Origin: Phascolarctobacterium sp. | Lineage (GTDB): Bacteria > Bacillota > Negativicutes > Acidaminococcales > Acidaminococcaceae | Assembly: GCA_017467905.1 (NCBI GenBank) | Contig: JAFUKD010000008.1 | Location: 1-40,645, forward strand | Length of the DNA stretch: 40,645 nt | Reading direction: 5' to 3' | In this document: piece by piece, positions 1 to 8,195 of the stretch | Numbering within the stretch: the stretch's first letter is position 1 | Layout of the letters: every line of letters starts with the position of its first letter | Notes under the pieces: model-generated | Databases searched by the model: none | Seen by the model: the letters and a program-made list of their open reading frames with translations, nothing else | Told to the model about the DNA's origin: nothing | Made by a program: the position numbers and the translations under genes

Positions 1-90
1 ACCAATATTACGCCCTGCAGCTAAAAAAGATAGACGTTCCTCACAAACTAATTTTACTGCTTTTAATTTTTCTTCAAAAGTAAATGCCAT
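1..90 (-). CDS. Partial IS3-family transposase OrfA (N-terminus only)
   Basis: The gene runs off the left edge. The minus strand reads 30 codons from an ATG at 90: MAFTFEEKLKAVKLVCEERL followed by SFLAAGRNIG. This basic, alanine-rich start resembles the helix-turn-helix N-terminus of IS3/IS150-group OrfA proteins, which bind the element's ends and are joined to the OrfB integrase by frameshifting. The flanking DNA on the start side has an IS150-like end (see next entry). OrfB is not visible. Another HTH protein is possible because so little is seen. Confidence 0.5.
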   Translation of the reverse strand, partial: MAFTFEEKLKAVKLVCEERLSFLAAGRNIG

Positions 91-145
91 AAAAAAATAA
101 CCCCCAATCGTTGTTTGTCCAACAATTGGGGTTCACTTCACTCCG
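1..145 (-). mobile_element. Left end of an IS3/IS150-group insertion sequence (truncated by window edge)
   Basis: Just upstream of the partial OrfA, bases 100-140 form a near-perfect hairpin with arms AACCCCAATTGTTGG and CAACGATTGGGGGTT. A leader of the type GTGAACCCCAATTGTTGGAC is typical of IS150-group ends. The exact terminal base and the target duplication cannot be fixed because the other end is outside the window. Bases 146-297 hold nothing else I recognise. Confidence 0.45.
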
Positions 146-297
146 GTAGTGCCTCTTTGCACCTTCATTATACTGCACATTTTTTGTTCTTGTCAAATTT
201 TGCTTTATCCCGTTGCATACACAAAAATTTATTGTCATATTCCATTACTGCGGCAACAACTTCGTAATGCTTTATTCAAGCAACTATTTTGTGCTTT

Positions 298-981
298 TCA
301 CTTCATTGCAAATAGCGATTCTTGGTAGTGCTGTGCTGACAACCTTCCTAAGAAAAACAGCTTTTGCCATTTAGAAAGAGCATTATCTTTAAGAGGACGC
401 TTTAGCCATTTAATTTCTAAACTTTGCGGATTAAAGAGTAATAAGCCAACGTTCAGTTCAGTAAACAGTTCCAGTCTTTCTTTCAGTACTTCTTCCTCGT
501 CAAAGGGGCGCACTGCTACGACATAATTTGCAAAGGCTTTGCATAATGTTGACTGCTGTAAGGCACGCTTCCAGTTGGGAGCTTTAATATCAAATGCCCA
601 AATATTATCATTTTCCTGTACAAAGCTTGGTGAAAGAAAGTACAGGTTTTTCTTTTTAAGCAAAAAGTCATTAGCCTTTAGTTCCCGCAAGGTACGGTTA
701 AGCACTGTGTCTACAATGCCTGTTCTCTCTTTGATGTAGTCCTTTGTTCTGCCAGAATTATATTTTAAGATGGATAGAACAAGGCTACCATGCTCCAAGG
801 AAGAAAGTTTGGCGAAGTCATAAGTGCCTATCAATTTTTCGTGAGGGAAGCCAACAAAATCTGCACCGCCTTGCAGCTCGCGGTACACACTCTCGAAGGC
901 AGGAAGCTCTTTTACCAAGGAAGCTTTAAGTAGATGTTCAAAGGCATCTAATGTTTCCTGTTCTAAGTATTCCATTGGCAA
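298..981 (-). CDS. Hypothetical winged-helix plus PDDEXK-nuclease-like protein
   Basis: A 227-residue soluble protein that I cannot name. Residues about 65-115 look like a winged helix (SGRTKDYIKERTG, then a recognition-helix-like stretch and a lysine-rich wing). Residues 127-155 (IWAFDIKAPNWKRALQQ) resemble the core of PDDEXK-like proteins, in which an acidic-x-Lys strand is followed by a W-K-x-A-L-x-Q helix; here that is D131 and K133. A strand-like GLLLFNP segment follows. The start is probably a TTG at 981: GGGAGGAG sits six bases upstream, while the next ATG (975) is too far away. It is monocistronic and points away from tatD's terminator. Role unknown: sequence-specific DNA binding with a degenerate nuclease fold is inference. 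Confidence 0.55.
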   Translation of the reverse strand: MPMEYLEQETLDAFEHLLKASLVKELPAFESVYRELQGGADFVGFPHEKLIGTYDFAKLSSLEHGSLVLSILKYNSGRTKDYIKERTGIVDTVLNRTLRELKANDFLLKKKNLYFLSPSFVQENDNIWAFDIKAPNWKRALQQSTLCKAFANYVVAVRPFDEEEVLKERLELFTELNVGLLLFNPQSLEIKWLKRPLKDNALSKWQKLFFLGRLSAQHYQESLFAMK

Positions 982-1102
982 ATCACTCCTCCCAAAATAA
1001 TCCTTTTGTATATTATATCATCTATGCAGAAATTTTTTTCATTATCTACTACCAAAATTTAAAAAAAGCAAAATCTCCCGCAAGCTTGCCTACGAGAGCA
1101 TA

Positions 1103-1138
1103 TTATAAAAACAGCTCACTCCAAAAGGAATGAGCTGT
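1103..1138 (-). terminator. Rho-independent terminator of the rsmI-metG-tatD operon
   Basis: On the minus strand a 12-bp stem (ACAGCTCATTCC / GGAGTGAGCTGT, one mismatch) with a TTTT loop is followed by TTTTATAA, directly after the tatD stop codon. Confidence 0.8.
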
Positions 1139-1144
1139 TAAAAA

Positions 1145-1924
1145 CTATTTTATTTTTTTGAATAAGCGCCTTACATTGGCAGTGGTCTGTGCCGCCAGTT
1201 CGTCAAACTCCACGCCCAAAACCTCTGCTGCATTGCGAGCAGTCAGTTCCACGTAGCCGGGGTTATTGCGTTTGCCGCGATAGGGTACGGGGGTAAGATA
1301 GGGGCAATCGGTTTCGAAAAGGATAAGATCGCGAGGAACAAACTGCATTACCTCGCGCACCTTTTGCGCATTTTTGTAGGTAGAAGTACCGCCAAAGCCA
1401 AAGTAGTAGCCTCGTTTCGCCAGCTCCTTCGCCATTTCTACAGAACCAGAATAGCAATGGAACACTGCCTCCACGCCAGTTACTTCCTTTTGGAACATTT
1501 CCAGCATATCGCCATGAGCGTCGCGGTCATGGATGATGATGGGCAAATCAAAATGTTTTGCCAGCTCAATCTGCTCCATGAAAACACGCTTCTGTACTTC
1601 CTTGGGCTCGTTTTCCTTCCAGTAGTAGTCAAGGCCAATTTCGCCAATGGCAACTACTTTAGGATGCACAGCCCACGCCGCCAGCATATCCAGATAGTTA
1701 GCAGGCATACCGGTTAAGTTTTCCGGATGCCAGCCTACTGCGGCGTAGATGAAATCATATTTTTCTGCCAGCTCTACGGCAAAGGCACTGCTTTCTACGT
1801 CGCAACCGGGGTTAACGATACCTTCAAGCTCTGCTTGGAGGTTAGTAATCAGCTCATGCCTGTCGCTGGTAAAATAGTCAGAGTCTAAGTGGGCGTGGGA
1901 ATCCCACAATCCTGTTCTGCTCAT
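1145..1924 (-). CDS. tatD: TatD-family metal-dependent DNase
   Basis: 259 residues, the normal length for TatD/YcfH hydrolases (TIM-barrel amidohydrolase fold). The N-terminal metal motif is DSHAHLDS; further metal ligands lie in EIGLDYYW, IIHDRDAH, VFHCYSGS and ETDCPYL. Members are 3'-5' exonucleases acting on DNA, with proposed roles in repair and quality control; D-aminoacyl-tRNA deacylation has also been reported for the wider family. It starts one base after the metG stop, so the two are translationally coupled, as in Bacillus subtilis (metS-yabD). It is the last gene of the operon. Confidence 0.9.
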   Translation of the reverse strand: MSRTGLWDSHAHLDSDYFTSDRHELITNLQAELEGIVNPGCDVESSAFAVELAEKYDFIYAAVGWHPENLTGMPANYLDMLAAWAVHPKVVAIGEIGLDYYWKENEPKEVQKRVFMEQIELAKHFDLPIIIHDRDAHGDMLEMFQKEVTGVEAVFHCYSGSVEMAKELAKRGYYFGFGGTSTYKNAQKVREVMQFVPRDLILFETDCPYLTPVPYRGKRNNPGYVELTARNAAEVLGVEFDELAAQTTANVRRLFKKIK

Positions 1925-1925
1925 C

Positions 1926-3881
1926 TTATTTTACGCGGCTACCGCTTGCCATACCGGGAGCATCTGCCAGAACAAGGTTGCCGTTGCCATCGGAAGCAGC
2001 CAAAAGCATACCAAAGGATTCGATACCAAAAAGTTTAGCAGGAGCCAAGTTAGCAATTACGATTACGTTACGACCGATAAGGGATTCCGGTTCGTAGTAT
2101 TGAGCAATACCACTTACAATGGTGCGTTCTTCTTCGCCAATCATAACTTGCAGTTTCAAAAGCTTCTTGGATTTTTTAACTTTTTCTGCAGCTTTAACAG
2201 TGCCTACGCGCAGATCGATTTTTTCAAAAGCGTCAATGGTAATTTCTTCTTTAATCGGTTCCATTTCGATTTTGGGTTCTTCCACTGCTGCAGGAGCTTC
2301 TTCAACCTTAGGTTCATAGCGTTTGCCACCAATGATGGTTGCGCCGTCTTCTGCGATTTCAATACGCGGATAGAGGGGATCGCCTTTTTGAACCTTGGTG
2401 CCATTTGCCATTTTACCCCATTCAGCGTCAGCCAGGAGGAATTCAGCAGGAACTTCCAAGCCAAGTTGGGTGTAAATTTTGGGGCTGGTGGAAGGAATGA
2501 AGGGAGCAACCAGAATTGCTACAACGCGCAGGGTTTCTGCCAAATTGTACATAACAGTTTGCAAACGAGCAGCTTTTGCTTCGTCCTTCGCCAAAATCCA
2601 GGGACCGGTTTCGTCAATGTATTTGTTAGCGCGGCTGATGAGAGCCCAAACGCCTTTAATTGCGCTGTTAATTTCCATAGCGTCCATATCTTTTTGGAAG
2701 TTAGCTACGGTGGTGTTTACAAGAGCAATCAAGTCTTCGTCAACTGCTTCGCTTACGCCAGCGTTAGTAACTACGCCGCCATGGTATTTTTCAATCATGC
2801 TAACAGTTCTGTGGAGCAGGTTACCCAAGTCGTTAGCAAGGTCGGAGTTGATACGGGTGATAAGTGCGTCGCGAGAGAAGTTGCCGTCATTACCGAATAC
2901 AATCTCGCGGAGCAGGAAGTAACGGATAGCGTCTGCACCAAACTCGTCAATCAAAGCCAAGGGGTCAATAACATTGCCTTTGGATTTGGACATTTTGTCG
3001 CCATCAATTACCAGCCAGCCGTGGCCGTAAACTTTTTGCGGCAGCTCTACGCCCATAGCTTTCAGCATGATGGGCCAAATGATGGTGTGGAAACGTACAA
3101 TTTCTTTACCAACAAGGTGCAGGGATGCAGGCCAGAATTTGTTGAACATTGCATCATCAGTACCATACTTAATACCAGTCAAATAGTTGAGCAGTGCGTC
3201 GAACCAAACGTAAACAACGTGTTTTTTGTCAAAGGGTACAGGAATACCCCAGTCAAAGGTGGTACGGGTAATGCACAAATCTTCCAAGCCTTGTTTTACG
3301 AAGTTAATCATTTCGTTACGACGGCTTGCCGGTTGGATGAAGTCCGGGTTTTCTTCAATAAATTGCAGCCACCAATCTTGATATTTGGAAAGCTTGAAGA
3401 AGTAGCTTTCTTCTTGCATTTTTTCTACAGGACGACCACAATCCGGGCATTTGCCATCTACCAATTGGCGTTCCAGCCAGTAGGATTCGCAGGGCACGCA
3501 GTACAAGCCTTCGTAGTTCTTTTTATAGATATCCCCTTGTTCAAAAATTTTGGTCAAAACATCTTGAACAACCTTGTGGTGACGTTCTTCGCTGGTGCGA
3601 ATAAAGTCGTTGTTGGAAATGTTCAGCTCATTCCAAAGTTGTTTAAAGTTAGCGATAATAGCATCTACATATTGAATAGGGGTAATGCCTTTTTCTTGAG
3701 CCTTGCGTTGAATTTTCAGGCCATGTTCATCACTACCGGTGAGGAAGAAAACGTCTTCACCCTTTGCGCGGTGGAAACGAGCCAAGGTATCTGCAATGGT
3801 GGTGCAGTATGCATGACCAATATGCAGTTTATCACTGGGGTAGTAAATAGGGGTGGTAATATAATAAGTCGGTTTAGTCAT
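1926..3881 (-). CDS. metG: Methionyl-tRNA synthetase with C-terminal tRNA-binding domain
   Basis: 651 residues; charges tRNA-Met for translation. The class I signature KLHIGHAY lies at residues 18-25 and the second signature is DKMSKSKGN. A zinc-knuckle pair (CVPC and CPDC) sits in the connective insert. After the anticodon-binding region an acidic, proline-rich linker (EEAPAAVEEPKIEMEP) leads into a C-terminal EMAPII/Trbp111-like OB-fold (IDLRVGTVKAAEKVKKSKKL), which aids dimerisation and tRNA binding. GGAGAAGGG precedes the ATG. The start overlaps the rsmI stop by four bases (ATGA), indicating coupling. Confidence 0.96.
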   Translation of the reverse strand: MTKPTYYITTPIYYPSDKLHIGHAYCTTIADTLARFHRAKGEDVFFLTGSDEHGLKIQRKAQEKGITPIQYVDAIIANFKQLWNELNISNNDFIRTSEERHHKVVQDVLTKIFEQGDIYKKNYEGLYCVPCESYWLERQLVDGKCPDCGRPVEKMQEESYFFKLSKYQDWWLQFIEENPDFIQPASRRNEMINFVKQGLEDLCITRTTFDWGIPVPFDKKHVVYVWFDALLNYLTGIKYGTDDAMFNKFWPASLHLVGKEIVRFHTIIWPIMLKAMGVELPQKVYGHGWLVIDGDKMSKSKGNVIDPLALIDEFGADAIRYFLLREIVFGNDGNFSRDALITRINSDLANDLGNLLHRTVSMIEKYHGGVVTNAGVSEAVDEDLIALVNTTVANFQKDMDAMEINSAIKGVWALISRANKYIDETGPWILAKDEAKAARLQTVMYNLAETLRVVAILVAPFIPSTSPKIYTQLGLEVPAEFLLADAEWGKMANGTKVQKGDPLYPRIEIAEDGATIIGGKRYEPKVEEAPAAVEEPKIEMEPIKEEITIDAFEKIDLRVGTVKAAEKVKKSKKLLKLQVMIGEEERTIVSGIAQYYEPESLIGRNVIVIANLAPAKLFGIESFGMLLAASDGNGNLVLADAPGMASGSRVK

Positions 3882-4741
3882 TCTGAAATCCCTTCTCCTT
3901 CTGAAATAAGTTGATTATATAGTTCCCTTTTGGGGATTCTATGCTTTTTAGCTACTTGCGCCAAGGCTGTTTTCTTATCTGTACCATTGGCAATTAAATT
4001 TTTCACCTCGTCCAAGGGGTCAAGCCCTTCGCCTTCTTCCGCAGGCTTGCCTTCGCCGGGTGCTAATACCAAGCAGAACTCTCCTCTCGGTGCTTGCTGC
4101 TCCAGCCATTCCAAACAGCTTGCTACTGTTCCACGATAGAATTCTTCGTGGAGTTTGGTAAGCTCCCGCGCCGCCGCCATGGGTCTATCGCCCCAACATT
4201 CTAAAATGTCTTGGAGCACTTCCTTAATGCGGTGAGGTGCTTCGTACAAAATTATGGTCGCAGGGATGTGCCGCCACAATTCTAACTGTTCCTTACGGTT
4301 GCGCCTGCTCTTAGGCAGGAAGCCTCCGAAGAAAAACGGATAGGCAGGAAGACCAGAGGCGATAAGCGCACACAGAGCTGCATTAGCCCCAGGTACGGGC
4401 ACGACCCTTATTCCTGCGTCAATGGCTTCTTTCGCCAAAGCTTCGCCAGGATCTGCAATACCGGGGAACCCTGCATCACTTACGAGAGCAATGTTCTTGC
4501 CGTCCAGCAGCTCGCCTAAAAGGTAAGCCCCTTGCTTTTCCTTGCTGTGTTCGTCATAGCGCACCAAGCGACCTTTAATTTCAAAGTGGTTTAAAAGCTG
4601 TAAGGTATGACGGGTATCCTCCGCCGCAATAATATCTGCTTCACGCAGCATGCGGATGGCACGAGGGGTCATATCCTCCAAATTACCGATGGGCGTCGCA
4701 CACAAGTACAGAGTTCCGTATGTAGTTTTTTCTGTTGTCAC
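3878..4741 (-). CDS. rsmI: 16S rRNA (cytidine-1402-2'-O)-methyltransferase
   Basis: 287 residues, typical length. It is a SAM-dependent tetrapyrrole-methylase-fold enzyme that 2'-O-methylates C1402 in the ribosomal P site. Family motifs: TLYLCATPIGNLEDMTPRAI near the N-terminus, AAEDTRHT, then SDAGFPGIADPG and PVPGANAALCALIASGLP, with the usual FFGGFLP in the middle. The start is a GTG at 4741 with GGAGG seven bases upstream. The order rsmI-metG-tatD matches B. subtilis yabC-metS-yabD. Confidence 0.95.
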   Translation of the reverse strand: MTTEKTTYGTLYLCATPIGNLEDMTPRAIRMLREADIIAAEDTRHTLQLLNHFEIKGRLVRYDEHSKEKQGAYLLGELLDGKNIALVSDAGFPGIADPGEALAKEAIDAGIRVVPVPGANAALCALIASGLPAYPFFFGGFLPKSRRNRKEQLELWRHIPATIILYEAPHRIKEVLQDILECWGDRPMAAARELTKLHEEFYRGTVASCLEWLEQQAPRGEFCLVLAPGEGKPAEEGEGLDPLDEVKNLIANGTDKKTALAQVAKKHRIPKRELYNQLISEGEGISE

Positions 4742-4823
4742 TGCTTCGCCTCCAGTAAATTATTTAAGCCAGCACACACTGACCCATAATATAGTTATTT
4801 TATCACAAGGGAATAGTAAGAAC

Positions 4824-4855
4824 AAGAAAAAGCGTGCAACTATTGTCACACGCTT
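4824..4855 (-). terminator. Terminator after the broken acyltransferase gene
   Basis: Minus strand: stem AAGCGTG / CACGCTT with a 12-base loop, followed by TTTTCTT. It lies just below the 3' end of the acyltransferase pseudogene and insulates rsmI. Confidence 0.7.
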
Positions 4856-4868
4856 GGAGATTTACTTT

Positions 4869-5978
4869 TTATTCCGCTGACGAATCAAGAAGTGATTTGC
4901 CATTCTTGTTATATATGTACCTGTCGTATAGATATTTTCCCAATAAAGGAACTATAATTCCCGCAGCAGAATAAAAAATTAGAAACTGCCACTTTGCCGG
5001 ATGATAGCCATACCAGGCATTAGTTTGAAACTTTTCAATGGAAAATCCTCTCAAATTTATATAGGGAAGTAAGCTGAAAAAAGCAAAATTTATTAGGAAG
5101 AATATAAATTGGTGATGCGCCATTACGGTCCAGGTATTCTGCCCAAGATATTGAATATATTTTGATTTAGCAAGTACAGGTGCTAAGATTTTACTTATTC
5201 TTAACCAGAACATTATTCCAGTCATTGAAGTTATATACGGCAATATAATCTTAGACGGATAATAGTTTGTTATCGCATTGAAAGTAATTTTCCCATACCC
5301 TTTTAACAACGCAAACTGAATAACAAAAATTATCGCAAAATAAATTAATGAGTTCAATTTATCTTTGGCTTCCAACTTTATTCTATACAAATATCCAAAA
5401 TGGAAGAACGGTAAAAAGAATAGAGTTCTGAACAGAAATCTACGCCAATGATTAGTAACATAACCATGATTAACTAACCATACTGAACCCAGCCCTAATA
5501 TTAAAAAACACAATAGCCAGAATCATTCATTGTCAACTACTTTAACTTCCTTTTTTACTTTTCTAAAAAGTACATAGATAACCTGAATGGCAAAAAGTTG
5601 TGGAACAAACCACATCGCCACGTTCAAACTGAATTGATGCCCATGAACAAAAGGCATTACAAAGAAATTATAAGCATCAAACTTTGCACCAAATTTTACA
5701 ATGTCAAAATACTTTAATGCCACCACTAATAAGCCGTAAAATAGATTCCACATATAATAGGGAATCATCAAATGCCTAAACTTTTTAATAATATAATCTT
5801 TGATGCTATCGACGTAATTCTCTTTGAATAAGTATCCCGCAATAAACATAAACAATGGCATATGAAATGAATAGTATGGAAACCAATCAGAAAACAATCC
5901 AATACCGCCCTTATGCCCTAAAACAACAAAAACAATCCCAAAAGCCATCAATAATAAAATATTATCATTTCTCTGCAT
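4869..5978 (-). pseudogene. Acyltransferase-3 (OafA/WecH-like) membrane protein interrupted by one in-frame TGA
   Basis: Two ORFs in the same frame (5523-5978, 151 aa, and below it to 4869) join through a single TGA at 5523-5525 to give about 369 codons, the normal size of acyltransferase_3 integral membrane proteins, which O-acetylate or O-succinylate surface sugars. The N-terminal part has the family hallmarks: IVFVVLGHKGG (catalytic-His helix), FHMPLFMFIAGYLF and RHLMIPYYMWNLFYG. The rest is a series of hydrophobic segments. The frame is continuous (DNE, stop, FWLLCFLIL), so this is a nonsense change rather than a frameshift. It is AT-rich compared with the neighbouring housekeeping genes, suggesting acquisition. 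The downstream half could restart at a TTG but has no clear ribosome binding site. Confidence 0.8.
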
Positions 5979-6132
5979 TTTAACTCCCCTATCGAATATA
6001 AGACTTTACCTTTGTATATTTTATATCACGAGGCATAGCTTGTAAACATATTTTATGTTATGTTTTATGTTGTATTCTTTAATATATTTTTATCACTACT
6101 CCTTTTATATCATAGAGCGAGAGGTGATTATC

Positions 6133-6327
6133 ATAGCTAACAAACTAATTATTACGTCCAAACATCTTAAAGGAGAAGATGGTTACAGGGTTTTCTCCAT
6201 AAGAGTTAAAGAAAATATTATCGGTAAAATCGATGTTATGGCATCTGATACAGGTCGTAGCAGAAACGAAATTATTTCTATGCTACTGGAATATGCCTTA
6301 GATAATTGTGAGATTAAACTAAAATAA
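6133..6327 (+). CDS. Small ribbon-helix-helix (Arc/CopG-like) DNA-binding protein
   Basis: About 64 residues. The C-terminal 45 residues fit a ribbon-helix-helix fold: a strand (RVFSIRVKEN), helix A (IIGKIDVMASDTG), then the turn and helix B (SRNEIISMLLEYAL). Such dimers bind operators with the paired strands and are common in plasmid and toxin-antitoxin regulation. Start choice is odd: AGAGGTGATTATC places a Shine-Dalgarno six bases before an ATA (6133), where family-like sequence begins (ANKLIITSKHLK). The alternative is a GTG at 6124. It is followed by a terminator and five 40-bp repeats that may be its binding sites (inference). Confidence 0.65.
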   Translation: MANKLIITSKHLKGEDGYRVFSIRVKENIIGKIDVMASDTGRSRNEIISMLLEYALDNCEIKLK

Positions 6328-6331
6328 AAAT

Positions 6332-6374
6332 AAACGCTCTGCACTTTCCAATCCAGTGTAGAGCGTTTCATTTT
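6332..6374 (+). terminator. Rho-independent terminator of the RHH gene
   Basis: Stem AAACGCTCTGCACT / AGTGTAGAGCGTTT, nearly perfect, with a 9-base loop and then CATTTT. It directly follows the RHH stop codon. Confidence 0.8.
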
Positions 6375-6380
6375 ACCCAA

Positions 6381-6567
6381 AAGTTTCAGTTATAATTGAA
6401 ACTTTCCTGATTTTCACCAAGACTTTCAGTTATAATTGAAACTTTCCTGATTTTCACCAAGACTTTCAGATACAACTGAAACTTTTCTGATTTTTACCAA
6501 GACTTTCAGTTATAATTGAAACTTTCCTGATTTTCGCCAAGACTTTCAGTTATAACTTAAACTTTTT
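6381..6567. repeat. Five head-to-tail 40-bp repeats, each with an internal dyad and TATAAT
   Basis: Units begin at 6381, 6421, 6461, 6501 and 6541 (exactly 40 bp apart); the last is partial. Each carries TTTCAGTTATAATTGAAA, an imperfect palindrome. In unit 3 the arms become a perfect pair (TTTCAG / CTGAAA), a compensatory change. The other half of the unit (CTTTCCTGATTTTCACCAAGA) is equally conserved, so this is a tandem repeat and not a repeat-spacer array. The same core occurs in the promoter of the neighbouring minus-strand gene (8087-8110). Likely an operator or iteron-like array. Confidence 0.85.
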
Positions 6568-6583
6568 CCAGGAGATGTCGCAT

Positions 6584-6618
6584 AAAAAATACACGCCTTG
6601 CTAAATCGCCAGGCGTGT
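6584..6618 (-). terminator. Terminator of the pRiA4b-ORF3-family gene
   Basis: Minus strand stem ACACGCC / GGCGTGT with a 14-base loop, followed by ATTTTTTATG, 23 bases after the stop codon. Confidence 0.75.
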
Positions 6619-6640
6619 ATTTCCCTTTTATCATTAAATT

Positions 6641-8059
6641 TTATAACAGCGTTTTCGGATTGGGCACTCTGTCCTTCCATTTCACATCTTCCACAATCTC
6701 TTTAGCATCTGCCAAAACTATAGGGTCATCAGAATTATATTCTCTTAAAAATTCGCAGAAGCCTTCAACCCCGCCGATATTGTCGAACACTTTTACCCCA
6801 TCACAGGTAATACACAAAGGAGCTTTATCCGTAGAAACCTTATGCACCGCGTCGTAAAGCTTAGGCTCTACTTCTACTTCTTCTGCATCAATGAACATAG
6901 GCTGCTCGCTATCTTCAACCTCGCCACCGATATAAACATTTTTACAGGTAATACGCACCTGCCAGTCATCACCATAATCATAATGGTAAACAAGAGTATC
7001 GGTAAAGGCATTCACCATTACATTAAAGGCTTCCAAAAGCATTTGCCTAAACTCAACGGCTTCCTTTGCTTTTTCCAATTCTTCCTTCAGCTCTTCCTGC
7101 AACTTGCGAGGTACGCCCTCTTTAAACTCGCCATCTTCATCACAATATTTTTCCATAAGCTTTTCGCCCGCATCAATACAGCGCTCGAACATGGCAAGCT
7201 CTCGGTTAGCTTCCTTACCATTCATGGCAAGAATATCCTTTACCAGCTCTTTCATACCTTTACGCCAAGAAGGGTACTTGGGAACTCGTTTGCTTGTGGT
7301 AAAAATTTCACCAATGGGTAGCCTTGTCAAAATACTATTGATATTTTCGTCAAAGCCTGCGCCGCGTTGTAAATCTGTAATGCTTGCTTTAGAAAGCTCT
7401 ACCTGCTTACCGCCAAAAAGCTTTAGAGTTTGAACATTGTTGAACAAATCTCGCACTGCCTTTTGATTAGAAATGTAGTGGTCTCCCTCGCCAGCGTATT
7501 CCTCTTCGGTAGTATATTTTTCACGAAACCAACTTCTCAAAGACCGGTTACGCCTATATCCATAGTCATACCAATACAAATCTTCTTCGTCACCAAAAGG
7601 ATAACGGAAGATGATACCGCACAGCTCTCCCCAGGTTTTGGGGCTGTCCTTGGTAATTTTTTTGAAGCTTTCTTCCGGCAGGGAAAAGCGGTGTAAATGA
7701 CTATTGCTCCAGCCAAAAGCTTGTTGAATTATATAATGAAGCTGCCACAGCAGGGTGTGTCCTGTAACTAAAACCTTGCGTGAAATGGATTCCTTAACAC
7801 CGCCAAAAATTTTTAAGGCTTCTTTTCCCGAAGCAGCAAGCTCCTCTTTTTTTAGATTACTTCCCACCAGCTCCATTTCCAATTCGTAAACATAGCTGTA
7901 TTCGCTTGCGTAACCACTCAGGAAAAATCCCTGGTAATCGTCATCAGAGAAATCATCTTCCAAAAAGATATCCTCCTGCTGATTTAGGCTTTCATTAACT
8001 TCAATGCCCCGTTTTTCTTGCAGGGCACGCTTTCTGCTTTCAAAATCAATGATGGTCAT
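6641..8059 (-). CDS. Plasmid pRiA4b ORF-3 family protein
   Basis: 472 residues. Two segments carry the signature of the pRiA4b ORF-3 family (Pfam PF07929): LLWQLHYIIQQAFGWSNSHLHRF (about residues 103-125) and LVYHYDYGDDWQVRI (about 368-382). In most members the two lie close together; here about 240 residues of charged, largely helical sequence (KLQEELKEELEKAKEAVEF) separate them. The molecular function of the family is not established; it is common on plasmids and genomic islands. GAGGTAATGGATT precedes the ATG. It stands alone between its own promoter (8087-8110) and terminator (6584-6618), inside the accessory insertion. Confidence 0.8.
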   Translation of the reverse strand: MTIIDFESRKRALQEKRGIEVNESLNQQEDIFLEDDFSDDDYQGFFLSGYASEYSYVYELEMELVGSNLKKEELAASGKEALKIFGGVKESISRKVLVTGHTLLWQLHYIIQQAFGWSNSHLHRFSLPEESFKKITKDSPKTWGELCGIIFRYPFGDEEDLYWYDYGYRRNRSLRSWFREKYTTEEEYAGEGDHYISNQKAVRDLFNNVQTLKLFGGKQVELSKASITDLQRGAGFDENINSILTRLPIGEIFTTSKRVPKYPSWRKGMKELVKDILAMNGKEANRELAMFERCIDAGEKLMEKYCDEDGEFKEGVPRKLQEELKEELEKAKEAVEFRQMLLEAFNVMVNAFTDTLVYHYDYGDDWQVRITCKNVYIGGEVEDSEQPMFIDAEEVEVEPKLYDAVHKVSTDKAPLCITCDGVKVFDNIGGVEGFCEFLREYNSDDPIVLADAKEIVEDVKWKDRVPNPKTLL

Positions 8060-8086
8060 AATCCATTACCTCACATCTTTAATCGT

Positions 8087-8110
8087 GTGTTCAATTATAA
8101 CACGAAAGTC
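8087..8110 (-). promoter_or_regulatory. Promoter/operator upstream of the pRiA4b-family gene
   Basis: Minus strand: GACTTTCGTGTTATAATTGA then ACAC. It contains a perfect -10 (TATAAT, bases 8094-8099) inside a dyad GTGTT-N7-AACAC. The block GACTTTC...TTATAATTGAA is shared with the 40-bp repeats 1.5 kb away, so one regulator could bind both. No strong -35 is visible, which fits an activated or repressed promoter. Confidence 0.5.
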
Positions 8111-8118
8111 TCCAAATT

Positions 8119-8149
8119 ACAAAAACGCCCTACAAAATGTAGAGCGTTT
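8119..8149 (-). terminator. Terminator of the tmk-holB-yaaT-trmN6 operon
   Basis: Minus strand: AACGCTCTACA / TGTAGGGCGTT stem with a short T-rich loop, followed by TTTGTAA. A second small hairpin (GGCACGT / ACGTGCC) lies between it and the trmN6 stop. Confidence 0.7.
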
Positions 8150-8195
8150 ATTTTCTACGCAAGTTAAGGCACGTCAGACGGTGCTTATCACGTGC

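Noticed and set aside
2100-3914. 604-codon plus-strand frame opposite metG
   Set aside because: It is fully antisense to a clear metG, has no ribosome site and its residues (Phe/Asn-rich) mirror the codon pattern of the opposite strand.
5523-5525. TGA read as selenocysteine in the acyltransferase
   Set aside because: The family has no known selenoprotein members, the position is between membrane segments and not catalytic, and I see no convincing SECIS-like hairpin right after it.
6381-6567. CRISPR array
   Set aside because: Whole 40-bp units are conserved, with no variable spacer between repeats.
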